A stretch of DNA of 64,000 bases, from the NCBI GenBank assembly GCA_017435485.1, contig JAFSEY010000014.1:28675-92674 (forward strand), written 5' to 3'. This stretch comes from Bacilli bacterium. GTDB taxonomy: Bacteria > Bacillota_I > Bacilli_A > RF39 > UBA660. The first letter of the stretch is position 1, and the number at the start of each line of letters is the position of its first letter. The position numbers were made by a program, and so were the translations under genes. Shown here piece after piece: positions 17,518-26,052 of the stretch. The notes beneath the pieces are model-generated. The model searched no databases, had not been told where the DNA came from, and was given only the letters and a program-made list of their open reading frames with translations.

Positions 17518-18201
17518 ATGTTTGATAAGCTAAACAAACTTATATCAGAAAAACATTTTAAAATAGTTCAAAATACCCACGTTTTACTAGTAGGTATAGG
17601 TGGAGTAGGGGGATATGCCTTTGAAGCTCTAGTACGCAGCGGAATAGGTAAAATAACAATCATTGATCACGATGTAATTGATATTACGAATCTAAATAGA
17701 CAAATCATTACAAATCAAGGTAACATTAATCAAAAGAAAATTGCTGAAGCTAAAAAAAGAGCTTTAGAAATAAATCCTGGATGTGAAATAATTACTCATG
17801 ATTTGTTTTTAGATGAATCAAATATAGATGAAATATTTAAAGATAAATTTGATTATATCATCGATGCTTGTGACACCATTACTACAAAAGTTTTACTTGT
17901 AAAAAAAGCTCAAGAATTAAATATTAAATTAATTTCTTGTATGGGTACTGGAAATAGATTAGATCCTTCTAAAGTAATGATTACAAAGCTAAATAAGACT
18001 TATAATGATCCTTTAGCTAAGGTAATGCGTAAGCTACTAAAAGATAATAATTTAAAGACAAAAATCAACGTAGTTTGGAGTAGTGAATTACCAATTAAAA
18101 CTGGTGATAGAAAACCAAGTTCAATTATCTTAGTTCCAAGCGTAGCTGGAATTAATGCTGCTTCATATATAATTAATGACATATTAAAAACCGATTTATA
18201 A
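17518..18201 (+). CDS. tcdA: tRNA threonylcarbamoyladenosine dehydratase TcdA
   Basis: A 227-residue ThiF/E1-like ATP-dependent enzyme that cyclises t6A37 in tRNA to ct6A. Visible features are the nucleotide-binding loop LLVGIGGVGGYAFEAL (about 23-38), the DHDVIDITNLNRQ segment and a DACDT motif. It lacks the C-terminal tail of longer members. A GGAGGT site precedes the ATG. It lies directly behind 6S RNA and converges on rarA over a shared hairpin. Confidence 0.95.
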   Translation: MFDKLNKLISEKHFKIVQNTHVLLVGIGGVGGYAFEALVRSGIGKITIIDHDVIDITNLNRQIITNQGNINQKKIAEAKKRALEINPGCEIITHDLFLDESNIDEIFKDKFDYIIDACDTITTKVLLVKKAQELNIKLISCMGTGNRLDPSKVMITKLNKTYNDPLAKVMRKLLKDNNLKTKINVVWSSELPIKTGDRKPSSIILVPSVAGINAASYIINDILKTDL

Positions 18202-18214
18202 TCGGCTTTTTTAT
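18188..18214 (+). terminator. Terminator of tcdA
   Basis: CCGATTTATAATCGG (18191-18205) followed by CTTTTTTATTT; a compact intrinsic terminator overlapping the tcdA stop. Confidence 0.85.
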
Positions 18215-19404
18215 TTAGTGAATTCTTGATGAATCTTATTTATATTATTTTCATATTTATTATTAGCTGGATGATAATATTTCTTATTTTTAATCTTATC
18301 TGGTAAATATTGTTGTTTTACATAACTATTTGGATAATTATGCGGATACAAATAATCTTTACTATGGGTTTTAATGTGATTAGGAACTTGCCCAGTATTT
18401 CCTTTTTCTAAATCTTCTAAAACAGCATCCAAAGCTATATGAGCACTATTACTTTTAGGAGATAAAGCCATCTCAGTTACAATAGTTCCTAGAGGAATTC
18501 TGGCTTCTGGTAACCCAACTAATTCACTAGCTGAAATAGCTGCAATAATCTTAGGACCAATACCAGGATTAGCTAAACCGATATCTTCATAAGCAATTAC
18601 TGATAAACGCCTATAAATGCTATCTAAATCACCGCCTTTAATTAACTTTCCTAGGTAATATAATGAAGCATCAACATCACTACCACGAATCGACTTTTGT
18701 AAAGCACTTAAAATATCATAGTGATTATCTTCATCATTATCAAAAGAAAAATTAGTTTTACTTGAAATTGTTTTTAATAAATCAATATCTATACGTTTAT
18801 CAGAAGAAGAGTAGTAAGCTACTTCTAAAGTATTTAAAGCATTTCTTAAATCTCCTCCGGCATGATAAGTAATATATTTAATTGCATCTTCATCAATTTG
18901 ACAATCAGGTAATGCTTTAGCCCCTTTTAAAATTCCACCTTCAATATCTTCATCTTCTAAATCATGTAATTCAAATATTTGACATCTGCTTCTAATCGCT
19001 GGATTTATTTTAAAATATGGATTAGATGTAGTTAAACCTATCAAAATAATTAAACCCGATTCAATATGAGGAAGTAATATATCTTGTTTATCTTTATTCA
19101 TTCGATGAATTTCATCAACTACCAATATTAATTCACCATACATCGATGCTTCTTTTATAGCTATATCAAAATCACTTTTATTATTAATTGTAGCATTTAA
19201 AAAACGATGATGAATATCAAGCTCACTAACAATCGCCTGAGCAATACTTGTTTTACCAATACCAGGACGTCCATATAAAATCATCGAAAATAATTTCTTA
19301 TTTTTAATCATATTACTAATAACTTTATTTTCACCAACTAAATGTTTCTGACCAATTACTTCACTTAAAGATTTTGGTCTTAGTTCATTTGATAAAAGCT
19401 TCAT
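18211..19404 (-). CDS. rarA: Replication-associated recombination protein A (RarA/MgsA)
   Basis: A 397-residue clamp-loader-like AAA+ ATPase. Walker A is GRPGIGKTSIAQAI (about 45-58), Walker B ILVVDEIHRM (about 95-104), and the sensor segment IGLTTSNPYFKINPAIRSRC follows; the C-terminal half carries the tetramerisation domain with YEDIGLANP and the conserved PDKIKNKKYYHPA tail. It acts at stalled replication forks. Gene order tcdA/6S-rarA is conserved in Bacillus. It is transcribed divergently from xerD. Confidence 0.97.
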   Translation of the reverse strand: MKLLSNELRPKSLSEVIGQKHLVGENKVISNMIKNKKLFSMILYGRPGIGKTSIAQAIVSELDIHHRFLNATINNKSDFDIAIKEASMYGELILVVDEIHRMNKDKQDILLPHIESGLIILIGLTTSNPYFKINPAIRSRCQIFELHDLEDEDIEGGILKGAKALPDCQIDEDAIKYITYHAGGDLRNALNTLEVAYYSSSDKRIDIDLLKTISSKTNFSFDNDEDNHYDILSALQKSIRGSDVDASLYYLGKLIKGGDLDSIYRRLSVIAYEDIGLANPGIGPKIIAAISASELVGLPEARIPLGTIVTEMALSPKSNSAHIALDAVLEDLEKGNTGQVPNHIKTHSKDYLYPHNYPNSYVKQQYLPDKIKNKKYYHPANNKYENNINKIHQEFTK

Positions 19405-19485
19405 AAAATCACCTTAAATTATTATAACAAATAATTCTTGTTTTACCAAATTATGTTTAATATAATAAAGATGAGGATTGATTAT

Positions 19486-20361
19486 ATGAAAGAGTTAGAA
19501 AAATACCTTGATTATTTAAGATTTGAAAGAAAATTATCAAATAATACAATTGCATCGTATGAAAATGATTTATTAATGTTACACAATACTTTAAATAAAC
19601 CTTTTACAAGCATCACATCATCTGATATAAGAGAATTTTTAGTAAAAGCAAATCAAAAAAGCGATCGTACAAGAGCACATAATATAACCGTATTTAATAA
19701 TTTTTATACCTTTTTAGTATCAGAAAACATAATGGTTAAAAATCCATGTGAAGATATATCTCAACCCAAGCTTACTAAAAAGCTTCCTAAATATCTTACT
19801 ATAGAAGAAGTAGATAAACTATTAGATATTAAATTAAATACTCCATTAGATTACCGGAATAAAGCGATGTTGGAAGTTTTATATGCAACCGGTGTTAGAA
19901 TAAGTGAACTTCTTGATTTAAAATTAAGCGATATTGATTTAGAAGAAGCTTTTATTAGAGTAATAGGAAAGGGTGACAAGCAGCGAATTGTTCCTGTGGG
20001 AGATATTGCTATCAAATATTTAAAAATGTATCTTTTAGAAAACCGTAATTTTTTAATAAAGAAAAAATCTAGTGAATATGTATTCTTAAATAATTATGGA
20101 AATCAAATGACTAGACAAGGTTTCTTTAAAATACTTAAGAAACAGTGCCTTATAAGTGGAATTAAGCAAGATATTAGTCCACATACTCTAAGACATTCAT
20201 TTGCTTCGCATTTATTAAATAATGGGGCAGATTTAAGAGTGATACAAGAGCTCTTAGGGCATAGTGATATTTCAACTACTCAAATATATACACATTTATC
20301 TACGGAGAAATTAAAAGATGATTACAAAGCCCACCCCCATCAAAAAAAGGAACAAAATTAA
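19486..20361 (+). CDS. xerD: Tyrosine recombinase XerD (or XerC)
   Basis: A 292-residue site-specific recombinase with a SAM-like core-binding domain (1-95) and a catalytic domain carrying all expected residues: R in GVRISEL, K in GKGDKQR, H-x-x-R in PHTLRHSFASHLL, H in LLGHSD and Y in TQIYTHLS. It resolves chromosome dimers at dif. I start at 19486 because GAGG at 19473-19476 is the only good binding site; longer frames from 19438 or 19471 lack one. A full-length Xer next to housekeeping genes and without phage genes argues against a phage integrase. Confidence 0.93.
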   Translation: MKELEKYLDYLRFERKLSNNTIASYENDLLMLHNTLNKPFTSITSSDIREFLVKANQKSDRTRAHNITVFNNFYTFLVSENIMVKNPCEDISQPKLTKKLPKYLTIEEVDKLLDIKLNTPLDYRNKAMLEVLYATGVRISELLDLKLSDIDLEEAFIRVIGKGDKQRIVPVGDIAIKYLKMYLLENRNFLIKKKSSEYVFLNNYGNQMTRQGFFKILKKQCLISGIKQDISPHTLRHSFASHLLNNGADLRVIQELLGHSDISTTQIYTHLSTEKLKDDYKAHPHQKKEQN

Positions 20362-20374
20362 CGTTCCTTTTTTC
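20344..20374 (+). terminator. Terminator of xerD
   Basis: AAGGAAC (20347-20353) and GTTCCTT (20363-20369) form a hairpin followed by TTTTTC. The stop codon is at the start of the loop. Confidence 0.85.
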
Positions 20375-20378
20375 ATTA

Positions 20379-20534
20379 TTATTTATTATTGTTACGATTT
20401 TTAGCATTGCTTCTGCTATTTTTACTATTCTTGCTATTTCTAGATTCTTGTTGTTTAGAAGATCTTTCATTAGCACGAGAATTATTATTTCTAGCATTAG
20501 CTTTGCTATTATTATTTCTTGAACTATTATTCAT
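20379..20534 (-). CDS. Small Asn/Ser/Arg/Lys-rich protein, candidate spore protein
   Basis: A 51-codon frame on the reverse strand, composed almost only of N, S, R, K, A, Q and E, with repeats such as SRNSKNSKNS. It is strongly basic, has no hydrophobic segment and should be unfolded. A perfect AGGAGGT ribosome binding site sits 6 nt before the ATG, so it is likely a real, well-translated gene. Upstream, CATAATA (complement of 20553-20559) fits the CATnnTA -10 of the forespore factor SigG, and GCATT 17 nt further up matches the SigG -35 (GMATR) at four of five positions. Composition and promoter suggest a small spore or nucleic-acid-binding protein; this is inference. Confidence 0.7.
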   Translation of the reverse strand: MNNSSRNNNSKANARNNNSRANERSSKQQESRNSKNSKNSRSNAKNRNNNK

Positions 20535-20611
20535 AATCTTACCTCCTACTTATATTATGGTAAAAATTTAATTAATAATGCGATATAAATAGTGGTAATA
20601 ATTGGCTATAA

Positions 20612-21016
20612 TTATTCCGGTTTAACACGTATTTTATAATGTTTAGCTCTAAAGTAATAGTCAGGATATTCTTCCCAAGAAGGAATTAAGATTCCTCCAT
20701 TATTAAGAGCAACTTTAGATGAAGCCTTATTTACTGCTACTATGTATAATTCTAATGAATCATCTTGATATATATTATACATTAATTTTTTTAATAAACC
20801 TAATGCATCTGTAGCAATATGCATTTTTTGATATTGAGGTAAAACAGAATACATGACTTCATTATTCATTTCTGAATCAAAACCAATCGTTCCAACAATT
20901 TCATTTGTTTTAAGCAAAACAATATTGTAAATTTTTCTCATATTGTTACTAGATTTATTAGATAAAACTAAAGCAATACGATTATCATTTATTATATAAG
21001 AATCATTACTTTTCAT
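20612..21016 (-). CDS. GNAT family acetyltransferase
   Basis: About 134 residues with the GNAT fold pattern: NIVLLKTNEIVGTIGF (strands 2-3), an acetyl-CoA-binding turn with YQKMHIATDALGLLKKL, and ELYIVAVNKASSKVALNNGG near the C-terminus, as in RimJ/RimL-type enzymes. The substrate is unknown. I start at 21016, preceded by GGGGGAT; a longer frame to 21067 has no binding site on this strand. Confidence 0.8.
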   Translation of the reverse strand: MKSNDSYIINDNRIALVLSNKSSNNMRKIYNIVLLKTNEIVGTIGFDSEMNNEVMYSVLPQYQKMHIATDALGLLKKLMYNIYQDDSLELYIVAVNKASSKVALNNGGILIPSWEEYPDYYFRAKHYKIRVKPE

Positions 21017-21086
21017 AAAAATCCCCCAAGTAGGTACTATTGTAACATAAAAATCATATGTTTTCATAAAATTTATTGGTGATTTT

Positions 21087-21842
21087 ATGAAACTTACTGC
21101 AGCATTACTTATTTCAACAATAGCTGGATTTGCAACCTTAATAGGAGGATTACTATCTTATTTAAAAATTTCAAAAGAGAATATTAATAAATTTATTACC
21201 TTTTGTCTAAGTTTTTCATTGGCAATTATGTTAAGTCTAAGTGTTTTCGAATTAATACCTGAAACTTTTATTACTTTAATTAAAAGTTATAAGTTAGGTT
21301 TAACATTATTAATTATAGGAATAGTATTCTTACTAGGAGTAGGGCTAATCTTGATATTGAATAAAATTATCAGTAAAATATCATCAAATACTAATAATTT
21401 ATATAAACTAGGTATTTTAAATATGATTGCTTTAATGGCTCATAATCTTCCCGAAGGAATTGCGACATTTATGTCATCTTATAACGATATAAGTCTTGGG
21501 ATTAAAATTGCAATAGCCATAATGCTTCATAATATACCTGAAGGTATAAGTATAGCCATACCAATATATTATGCTACAAAAAGCCGTAAAAAAGCTTTAA
21601 AAATGACTGCTATTTCTAGTTTAGCAGAGCCTCTAGGGGCAATTCTTTGTTATTTATTTTTAAAAGATTATATTAATGATACATCGATAGGGATAATTCT
21701 AACCTTAGTAGCTGGAATAATGATTACTTTAGCCATTCACGAACTATTACCTGAAGCAAAAAAATATAATGAAGAAAAAATTTTATCGTTTGGAATTATT
21801 ATTGGTGTTATAATTATGATAATAAATATATTTATATTATAA
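21087..21842 (+). CDS. ZIP family divalent metal transporter
   Basis: A 251-residue integral membrane protein with eight predicted helices. The two metal-site signatures of ZIP (ZupT-type) carriers are present: HNLPEG in helix 4 and HNIPEG in helix 5. It should import zinc or another divalent metal. A GGTGAT site precedes the ATG. The C26 amidase gene follows 14 bp later and is likely cotranscribed. Confidence 0.92.
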   Translation: MKLTAALLISTIAGFATLIGGLLSYLKISKENINKFITFCLSFSLAIMLSLSVFELIPETFITLIKSYKLGLTLLIIGIVFLLGVGLILILNKIISKISSNTNNLYKLGILNMIALMAHNLPEGIATFMSSYNDISLGIKIAIAIMLHNIPEGISIAIPIYYATKSRKKALKMTAISSLAEPLGAILCYLFLKDYINDTSIGIILTLVAGIMITLAIHELLPEAKKYNEEKILSFGIIIGVIIMIINIFIL

Positions 21843-21856
21843 GAGGGGAGTAGTTT

Positions 21857-22462
21857 ATGAAAAAAAGAGTAGGGGTAGTACTACGAACAGAAGAGATAAC
21901 GGGAGTATTAAAACACTATGTCAGAAATAGTATGTTAGAAAAGCTTACTAAATATGATATAGAAATAATATGTATTCCAATAATTAATAAATTAGAAAAT
22001 ATTTATAGCATAATTAATTCTTGTGACGGAATTATTTTCCCTGGTGGAGACGATGTAGTAGATAAAGATTTAAAAATATTAGAATATTTATATATAAACA
22101 ATACCCCTACTTTAGGTATTTGTTTGGGGATGCAGGAAATGGCTATTTTTAAAAATGGTAAGATGATTGATTTAAATGACGATAGTCATTATATGAAAAA
22201 TAATAAAACTCATGAAGTGGTAATTGATAAATCATCTAAATTATTTGAAATAATTGGTAAAGAAAAGATTACCATAAATTCAAGACATCATAGCATTATA
22301 ACCAAAACAGATTTAAATATTAGTGCATATTCAAATAATTTTATAATTGAAGCTATTGAAGATTCAACTAAAACATTTTTTATTGGAGTTCAATGGCATC
22401 CAGAAGATTTAGAAGTAGAAGAGACATACTTACTACTTAATTATTTTATAAATTGCTTATAA
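21857..22462 (+). CDS. Class I glutamine amidotransferase-like peptidase (C26 family)
   Basis: A 201-residue protein with the catalytic triad of the gamma-glutamyl hydrolase/PuuD group: Cys in LGICLGMQEMA, His and Glu in GVQWHPEDLE, and an oxyanion-type GIIFPGGDD motif. PuuD-like enzymes split gamma-glutamyl bonds; this one is about 50 residues shorter than typical PuuD. It could act on gamma-glutamyl peptides or cell-wall amides. Substrate cannot be deduced. Confidence 0.8.
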   Translation: MKKRVGVVLRTEEITGVLKHYVRNSMLEKLTKYDIEIICIPIINKLENIYSIINSCDGIIFPGGDDVVDKDLKILEYLYINNTPTLGICLGMQEMAIFKNGKMIDLNDDSHYMKNNKTHEVVIDKSSKLFEIIGKEKITINSRHHSIITKTDLNISAYSNNFIIEAIEDSTKTFFIGVQWHPEDLEVEETYLLLNYFINCL

Positions 22463-22508
22463 ATTAAAAGTTTACATAATATATATTATGCGAAGTTCAA
22501 TTTTAATT

Positions 22509-22532
22509 AAAAAATGATGAATAACTCATCAC
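22509..22532 (-). terminator. Terminator of the HTH-protein gene
   Basis: On the reverse strand TGATGA-GTTAT-TCATCA is followed by TTTTTTA, just after the stop codon at 22539. Confidence 0.8.
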
Positions 22533-22538
22533 TTTAAT

Positions 22539-23321
22539 TTAAACTTTTCTAGATTGAATCTCTGCAATTTTTTCAAATACTTCAGCAGCATTAGATTCAT
22601 TAATTTCTGTATAACCAAGTTCACGTAACGCTTGAACTTTTGTTGTATTTAATTGTTGCGTACGACTTAATTTTTCTTCATTTTTCTGTTCGATCTCTTG
22701 AACGAATCTCTTATGACTTTCAGCTAATTTACTACGGCTAGCTCCCCCATTATTATATAAAGTTAGAGCAGAGTACAAGATACCTTCAAAAATAAATTGT
22801 TTATCTTCATCAAATTTAAATTCGTCTGGTGATATAAATCCAGTTGTTTTAGACATATATCCAAAAATATATTTTATTTCTGGAACATTATCTAAAGATT
22901 GTAACATATGATATAGATATAATAGGGCAAAATAGTTTTCTTTTTTTCCAGAACTCTCCCCTTCTAAAAGCTTTTCTTTAAGTAGGTAAGTGATATCTGC
23001 AATTAAGTTTTGTTCCTCTTTATTAAGACCTTTTAAATCAAAATAGCTATCAAAATCAGAAGCTGATTTAACACCTTGATTTAATCTACTTTCCACAGCC
23101 ATTAAATATTCTGTAGTGACTTTAATAGAGTTAATGTTCTCCTCTTCTCCATCTTCAATATCAAATAATTTTAAAAGAAGTATTTTCTTTTCTTTTGGCC
23201 ATTTATTTAGATCTTCTAACTCTAAATAGTTATAAACCATTTGACGAGAAACGCCTAAATATTTAGCAAGTCTTACTTTTGAAACCCCTAATTCTTGTAA
23301 TAAATTATTTAATTTACTCAT
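22539..23321 (-). CDS. HTH domain DNA-binding protein
   Basis: A 260-residue protein. Residues 1-35 form a clear Cro-type helix-turn-helix (ELGVSKVRLAKYLGVSRQMVYNYL); the rest is a long helical region with no membrane segment, perhaps for oligomerisation or ligand sensing. Start at 23321 follows GTGGGT; a longer frame begins at 23351. It has a strong own promoter and terminator, so it is monocistronic. Target genes are unknown. Confidence 0.75.
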   Translation of the reverse strand: MSKLNNLLQELGVSKVRLAKYLGVSRQMVYNYLELEDLNKWPKEKKILLLKLFDIEDGEEENINSIKVTTEYLMAVESRLNQGVKSASDFDSYFDLKGLNKEEQNLIADITYLLKEKLLEGESSGKKENYFALLYLYHMLQSLDNVPEIKYIFGYMSKTTGFISPDEFKFDEDKQFIFEGILYSALTLYNNGGASRSKLAESHKRFVQEIEQKNEEKLSRTQQLNTTKVQALRELGYTEINESNAAEVFEKIAEIQSRKV

Positions 23322-23362
23322 TATAATACCCACTTTCAAAAAACAAAACAATATTTACATTA

Positions 23363-23392
23363 ATTATAATAAACTTAACACTTATTTGTCAA
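23363..23392 (-). promoter_or_regulatory. Consensus SigA promoter of the HTH-protein gene
   Basis: On the reverse strand TTGACA (23392-23387) and TATAAT (23368-23363), both perfect, with 18-bp spacing. Confidence 0.85.
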
Positions 23393-23397
23393 TTATT

Positions 23398-24519
23398 TTA
23401 TGGCAAATACCATAGGTCATTATGATTTTTCATGACTTTCTTTATAAAGCCGCAACCTAAACAAAAATCTCCATCGTATAACACACAAGCTTGGCCTGGT
23501 GTAACAGATTTAACTTTTTCAGGGTATGATACTAACATTTCTGAATCACTTAGATATTTTAGCCCTACCGGATAATCTTCGCCACGATAACGAAATTTTG
23601 CTGTACAGTTCTCCGGCAATTTCTCCGTTAGAAGATTTATGTTATCAATAATACAAGAATCACTATATAAATATTCTTCTTCATTATCTTTAGCAAAAGC
23701 AACATATAAAATGTTTTTTGCTACATCCTTACCACAAACATAATGACGATTTTCATTACCGCTTATACCAACACCACGTCTTTGACCAATTGTATAATTC
23801 ATTAAACCGGTATGATGTCCAATAACTTCTTTCGTACTAACATCGATTATGTCTCCTGGATTAGGTTTTAAATAGCTACTTATAAATTTTTGATAATTAC
23901 GCTCTCCAATAAAACATATTCCTGTTGAATCTTTTTTGCTAGCTACAGGAATTTTGTTATCTAAAGCCATCTGTCTAATTTCACTTTTTAAATAGTTTCC
24001 AACTGGAAATAATACATCTTTAAATTGACTAGAAGGAACATCAGCTAAGAAATAGCTTTGATCTTTTGATAAATCTTTAGCTCGCATTAATTTTCCGTCA
24101 CTAATCTTAGCATAATGACCTGTCGCAATTTTATCTGCGCCCAATCTTTTAGCTTCTTTAATAAACAAATTAAATTTAATAAACTTATTACATAGCAAAT
24201 CAGGATTCGGAGTACGTCCTTTTTTTAATTCATCTAAAAAATAAGTAAAAACATAATCCCAATATTCTTTTATAAAATCAACTCTTTTTAAAGGGATATT
24301 TAAAGCATTACAAACTGCTAAAGCATCATTATAATCTTTTTCTTGGGGACATATATTATCTTCTTGAATCTTCATCCCCTCATCATCATTATTCAAAGTA
24401 GAGTCCCAATTACGCATAAATAAACCTATTACATCGTAACCTTGTTTTTTCAGTAAATAAGCAGCAACTGCACTATCTACTCCACCACTCATTCCTATAA
24501 CCACTTTTTCCATTGACAT
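23398..24519 (-). CDS. mnmA: tRNA-uridine 2-sulfurtransferase MnmA
   Basis: A 373-residue enzyme that makes 2-thiouridine at position 34 of tRNA-Lys, -Glu and -Gln. The PP-loop GMSGGVDSAVAA lies near residue 10; the two catalytic Cys are in NPDLLCNKF and STGICFIG; a C-terminal beta-barrel follows. No ribosome binding site is visible. On the reverse strand an extended -10 (TGCTATAAT, -10 at 24535-24530) would start transcription at about 24522-24523, so the message may be leaderless, starting at GTG 24522 or ATG 24519; ATG 24513 is another choice. Confidence 0.95.
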   Translation of the reverse strand: MSMEKVVIGMSGGVDSAVAAYLLKKQGYDVIGLFMRNWDSTLNNDDEGMKIQEDNICPQEKDYNDALAVCNALNIPLKRVDFIKEYWDYVFTYFLDELKKGRTPNPDLLCNKFIKFNLFIKEAKRLGADKIATGHYAKISDGKLMRAKDLSKDQSYFLADVPSSQFKDVLFPVGNYLKSEIRQMALDNKIPVASKKDSTGICFIGERNYQKFISSYLKPNPGDIIDVSTKEVIGHHTGLMNYTIGQRRGVGISGNENRHYVCGKDVAKNILYVAFAKDNEEEYLYSDSCIIDNINLLTEKLPENCTAKFRYRGEDYPVGLKYLSDSEMLVSYPEKVKSVTPGQACVLYDGDFCLGCGFIKKVMKNHNDLWYLP

Positions 24520-24543
24520 CACGACAAGTATTATAGCACAAAT

Positions 24544-25122
24544 TTAAATAATTAGAAACGAAAAATAACAACATACCTTATTAAAAAGAGGCACGAAAAT
24601 AATTTCATTTAATGTTCCAAGCAAAAATATAAAAATAAATCGTTTTAAATAGCGATGTAAATTTAAATAGTAATTATTATTCTTATTATTTTTACTAATT
24701 ATATTTTTAAATAATCTAAAAGATATAATAGTTGAAATCAAAAGCAAAATGATAAAAACTAACTTTGAGCACACAATATAAATAATAGCGTAAACCATTC
24801 CTTTAATGGCCTTTTGCCTTATAAAAGTAGTAACTATGATTCCGATTGAAAACCCTTCATAAAACAGCGCAAAAAGACTTGGAAATAGTCCAATAAGCAT
24901 AAAACTAGATACAAGAATAAATAAAATTATAATAAGATGATAAAAATTAGTATTTAAGATCATTTTCTGATCTATTAAACTTAATATATTTTCAAATATT
25001 TCATTTTGTAAAAAACTATCCAATTTAAAATTATAAAATATACCGCACAAAACCCCAATAGCAATCATAAAAGAAAAAAACAAAACTAAAAGTTTTTGTT
25101 TTCGAAAGCTTGTCCTAATCAT
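24544..25122 (-). CDS. spoIIM: SpoIIM-like stage II sporulation membrane protein
   Basis: A 192-residue protein with five hydrophobic helices. The central segment LIGLFPSLFALFYEGFSIGIIV corresponds to the SpoIIM (DUF95) G-x-x-P...F..G...G pattern, and the order of loops resembles Bacillus SpoIIM (214 residues). SpoIIM forms the DMP complex with SpoIID and SpoIIP that remodels septal peptidoglycan during engulfment. Start at 25122 follows GGTGAT; the frame is open to 25158. In Bacillus spoIIM lies near xerD, as here within 5 kb. Identity is moderately certain because the sequence is divergent. Confidence 0.65.
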   Translation of the reverse strand: MIRTSFRKQKLLVLFFSFMIAIGVLCGIFYNFKLDSFLQNEIFENILSLIDQKMILNTNFYHLIIILFILVSSFMLIGLFPSLFALFYEGFSIGIIVTTFIRQKAIKGMVYAIIYIVCSKLVFIILLLISTIISFRLFKNIISKNNKNNNYYLNLHRYLKRFIFIFLLGTLNEIIFVPLFNKVCCYFSFLII

Positions 25123-25188
25123 AACTATCACCAATAAAGTATATTGCAAAATCCACAAAGTTATGCTAAATTTAATATGGTGATTGTA

Positions 25189-25275
25189 ATGAAAAAGAAA
25201 ACAAAAAAAATTCTTGCTTGGGCAATGTTAAGTTTAATGCTAATCAGCCTTATAGCTTCATTTTTAGTTATATAA
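25189..25275 (+). CDS. 28-residue single-helix membrane peptide (Prli42/DUF4044-like)
   Basis: A short frame MKKKTKKILAWAMLS followed by a hydrophobic helix ending LVI and TAA. A GGTGATTGTA site precedes the ATG, the same arrangement as in neighbouring genes. A Lys-rich N-terminus plus one helix in about 30 residues is the layout of the stressosome-associated peptide Prli42 and of DUF4044 proteins of Bacilli. The match is of layout and composition only. It overlaps the end of the prepilin peptidase gene by 8 bp, convergently. Confidence 0.6.
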   Translation: MKKKTKKILAWAMLSLMLISLIASFLVI

Positions 25276-26038
25276 ATAGATAATTTAGTAAGTCAACGAA
25301 CTTAGGCATAAAAACATATACTAAAGCACAAGCACTTATTATAAAAGGTCCAAAAGGGACTTCTTTTTTTTGGGCTAAAGTTGTATTTAAAAAGGCATAA
25401 GGCAAAGCAAGAAAAGTCGATAAGATTAAAGCACATAAACCAAGCCTTAGCCCTAAAATAACTCCTATAACAAAAGCTAATTTAATATCCCCGCCCCCTA
25501 AAGATTCTCTCTTAAACATATAATTACCAATTATTCTCACCAAAAACATAAATCCAAAAAGCACTAATCCACTAACAACCGCTAATAATGATGCTTTAGG
25601 GCCAAAAAAAACAAATTTTAATCCAAAAATTAAAACGCTTGTTACAACTAAAGGAGAATCCAGAATAATATAGTATTTAAAATCACTAATATAAATATTA
25701 ATACATAAAGCAAACAATAATAGGCATACAAAAAAATCATAAGAAAAACTCGGGCCATATAAATAGTAAGCGAGGCAAAATAACAAACCTGTAAAAAGTT
25801 CAACCACGAAATATTCAAAAGATATTTTATGTTTACAATAACGGCATCTGCCTCTATTAAAAAGATAAGATAACAATGGTATTAAATCAGACCAAGCCAA
25901 AGGATGCTTACAATATGTACAATATGATCCTGGTGTGATTATTGATTCGTTTTTAGGTCCTCTTGTATTTAAAACATGAAAAAATGACCCAAAAACCATA
26001 CCAAAAACAAACAGAAAGATATAAACTATATAAACCAT
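25268..26038 (-). CDS. Type IV prepilin peptidase (A24 family)
   Basis: A 256-residue membrane protein with eight predicted helices. The cytoplasmic zinc-binding domain has two CxxC pairs (YCTYCKHPLAW and CRYCKHKISFEY), and the two catalytic aspartates lie in NIYISDFKYYIILD and GGGDIKLAF. It cleaves and N-methylates prepilins at the G|Q or G|F junction. It lies 14 bp after the PilC-like gene and is the only prepilin peptidase in the window, so it probably also serves the Tad pilins at 51-52 kb. Confidence 0.95.
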   Translation of the reverse strand: MVYIVYIFLFVFGMVFGSFFHVLNTRGPKNESIITPGSYCTYCKHPLAWSDLIPLLSYLFNRGRCRYCKHKISFEYFVVELFTGLLFCLAYYLYGPSFSYDFFVCLLLFALCINIYISDFKYYIILDSPLVVTSVLIFGLKFVFFGPKASLLAVVSGLVLFGFMFLVRIIGNYMFKRESLGGGDIKLAFVIGVILGLRLGLCALILSTFLALPYAFLNTTLAQKKEVPFGPFIISACALVYVFMPKFVDLLNYLFI

Positions 26039-26052
26039 AGAGCCCCCTATTA

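Noticed and set aside
19486..20361. Phage or integrative-element integrase
   Set aside because: The sequence is a standard full-length Xer recombinase in a housekeeping neighbourhood, with no attachment-site repeats or phage genes.
20389..20571. Leu-rich 60-codon frame on the + strand
   Set aside because: It is the antisense reading of the Asn/Ser-rich small gene, whose AAT/AGC-type codons read as Leu/Phe on the opposite strand; it has no ribosome binding site.
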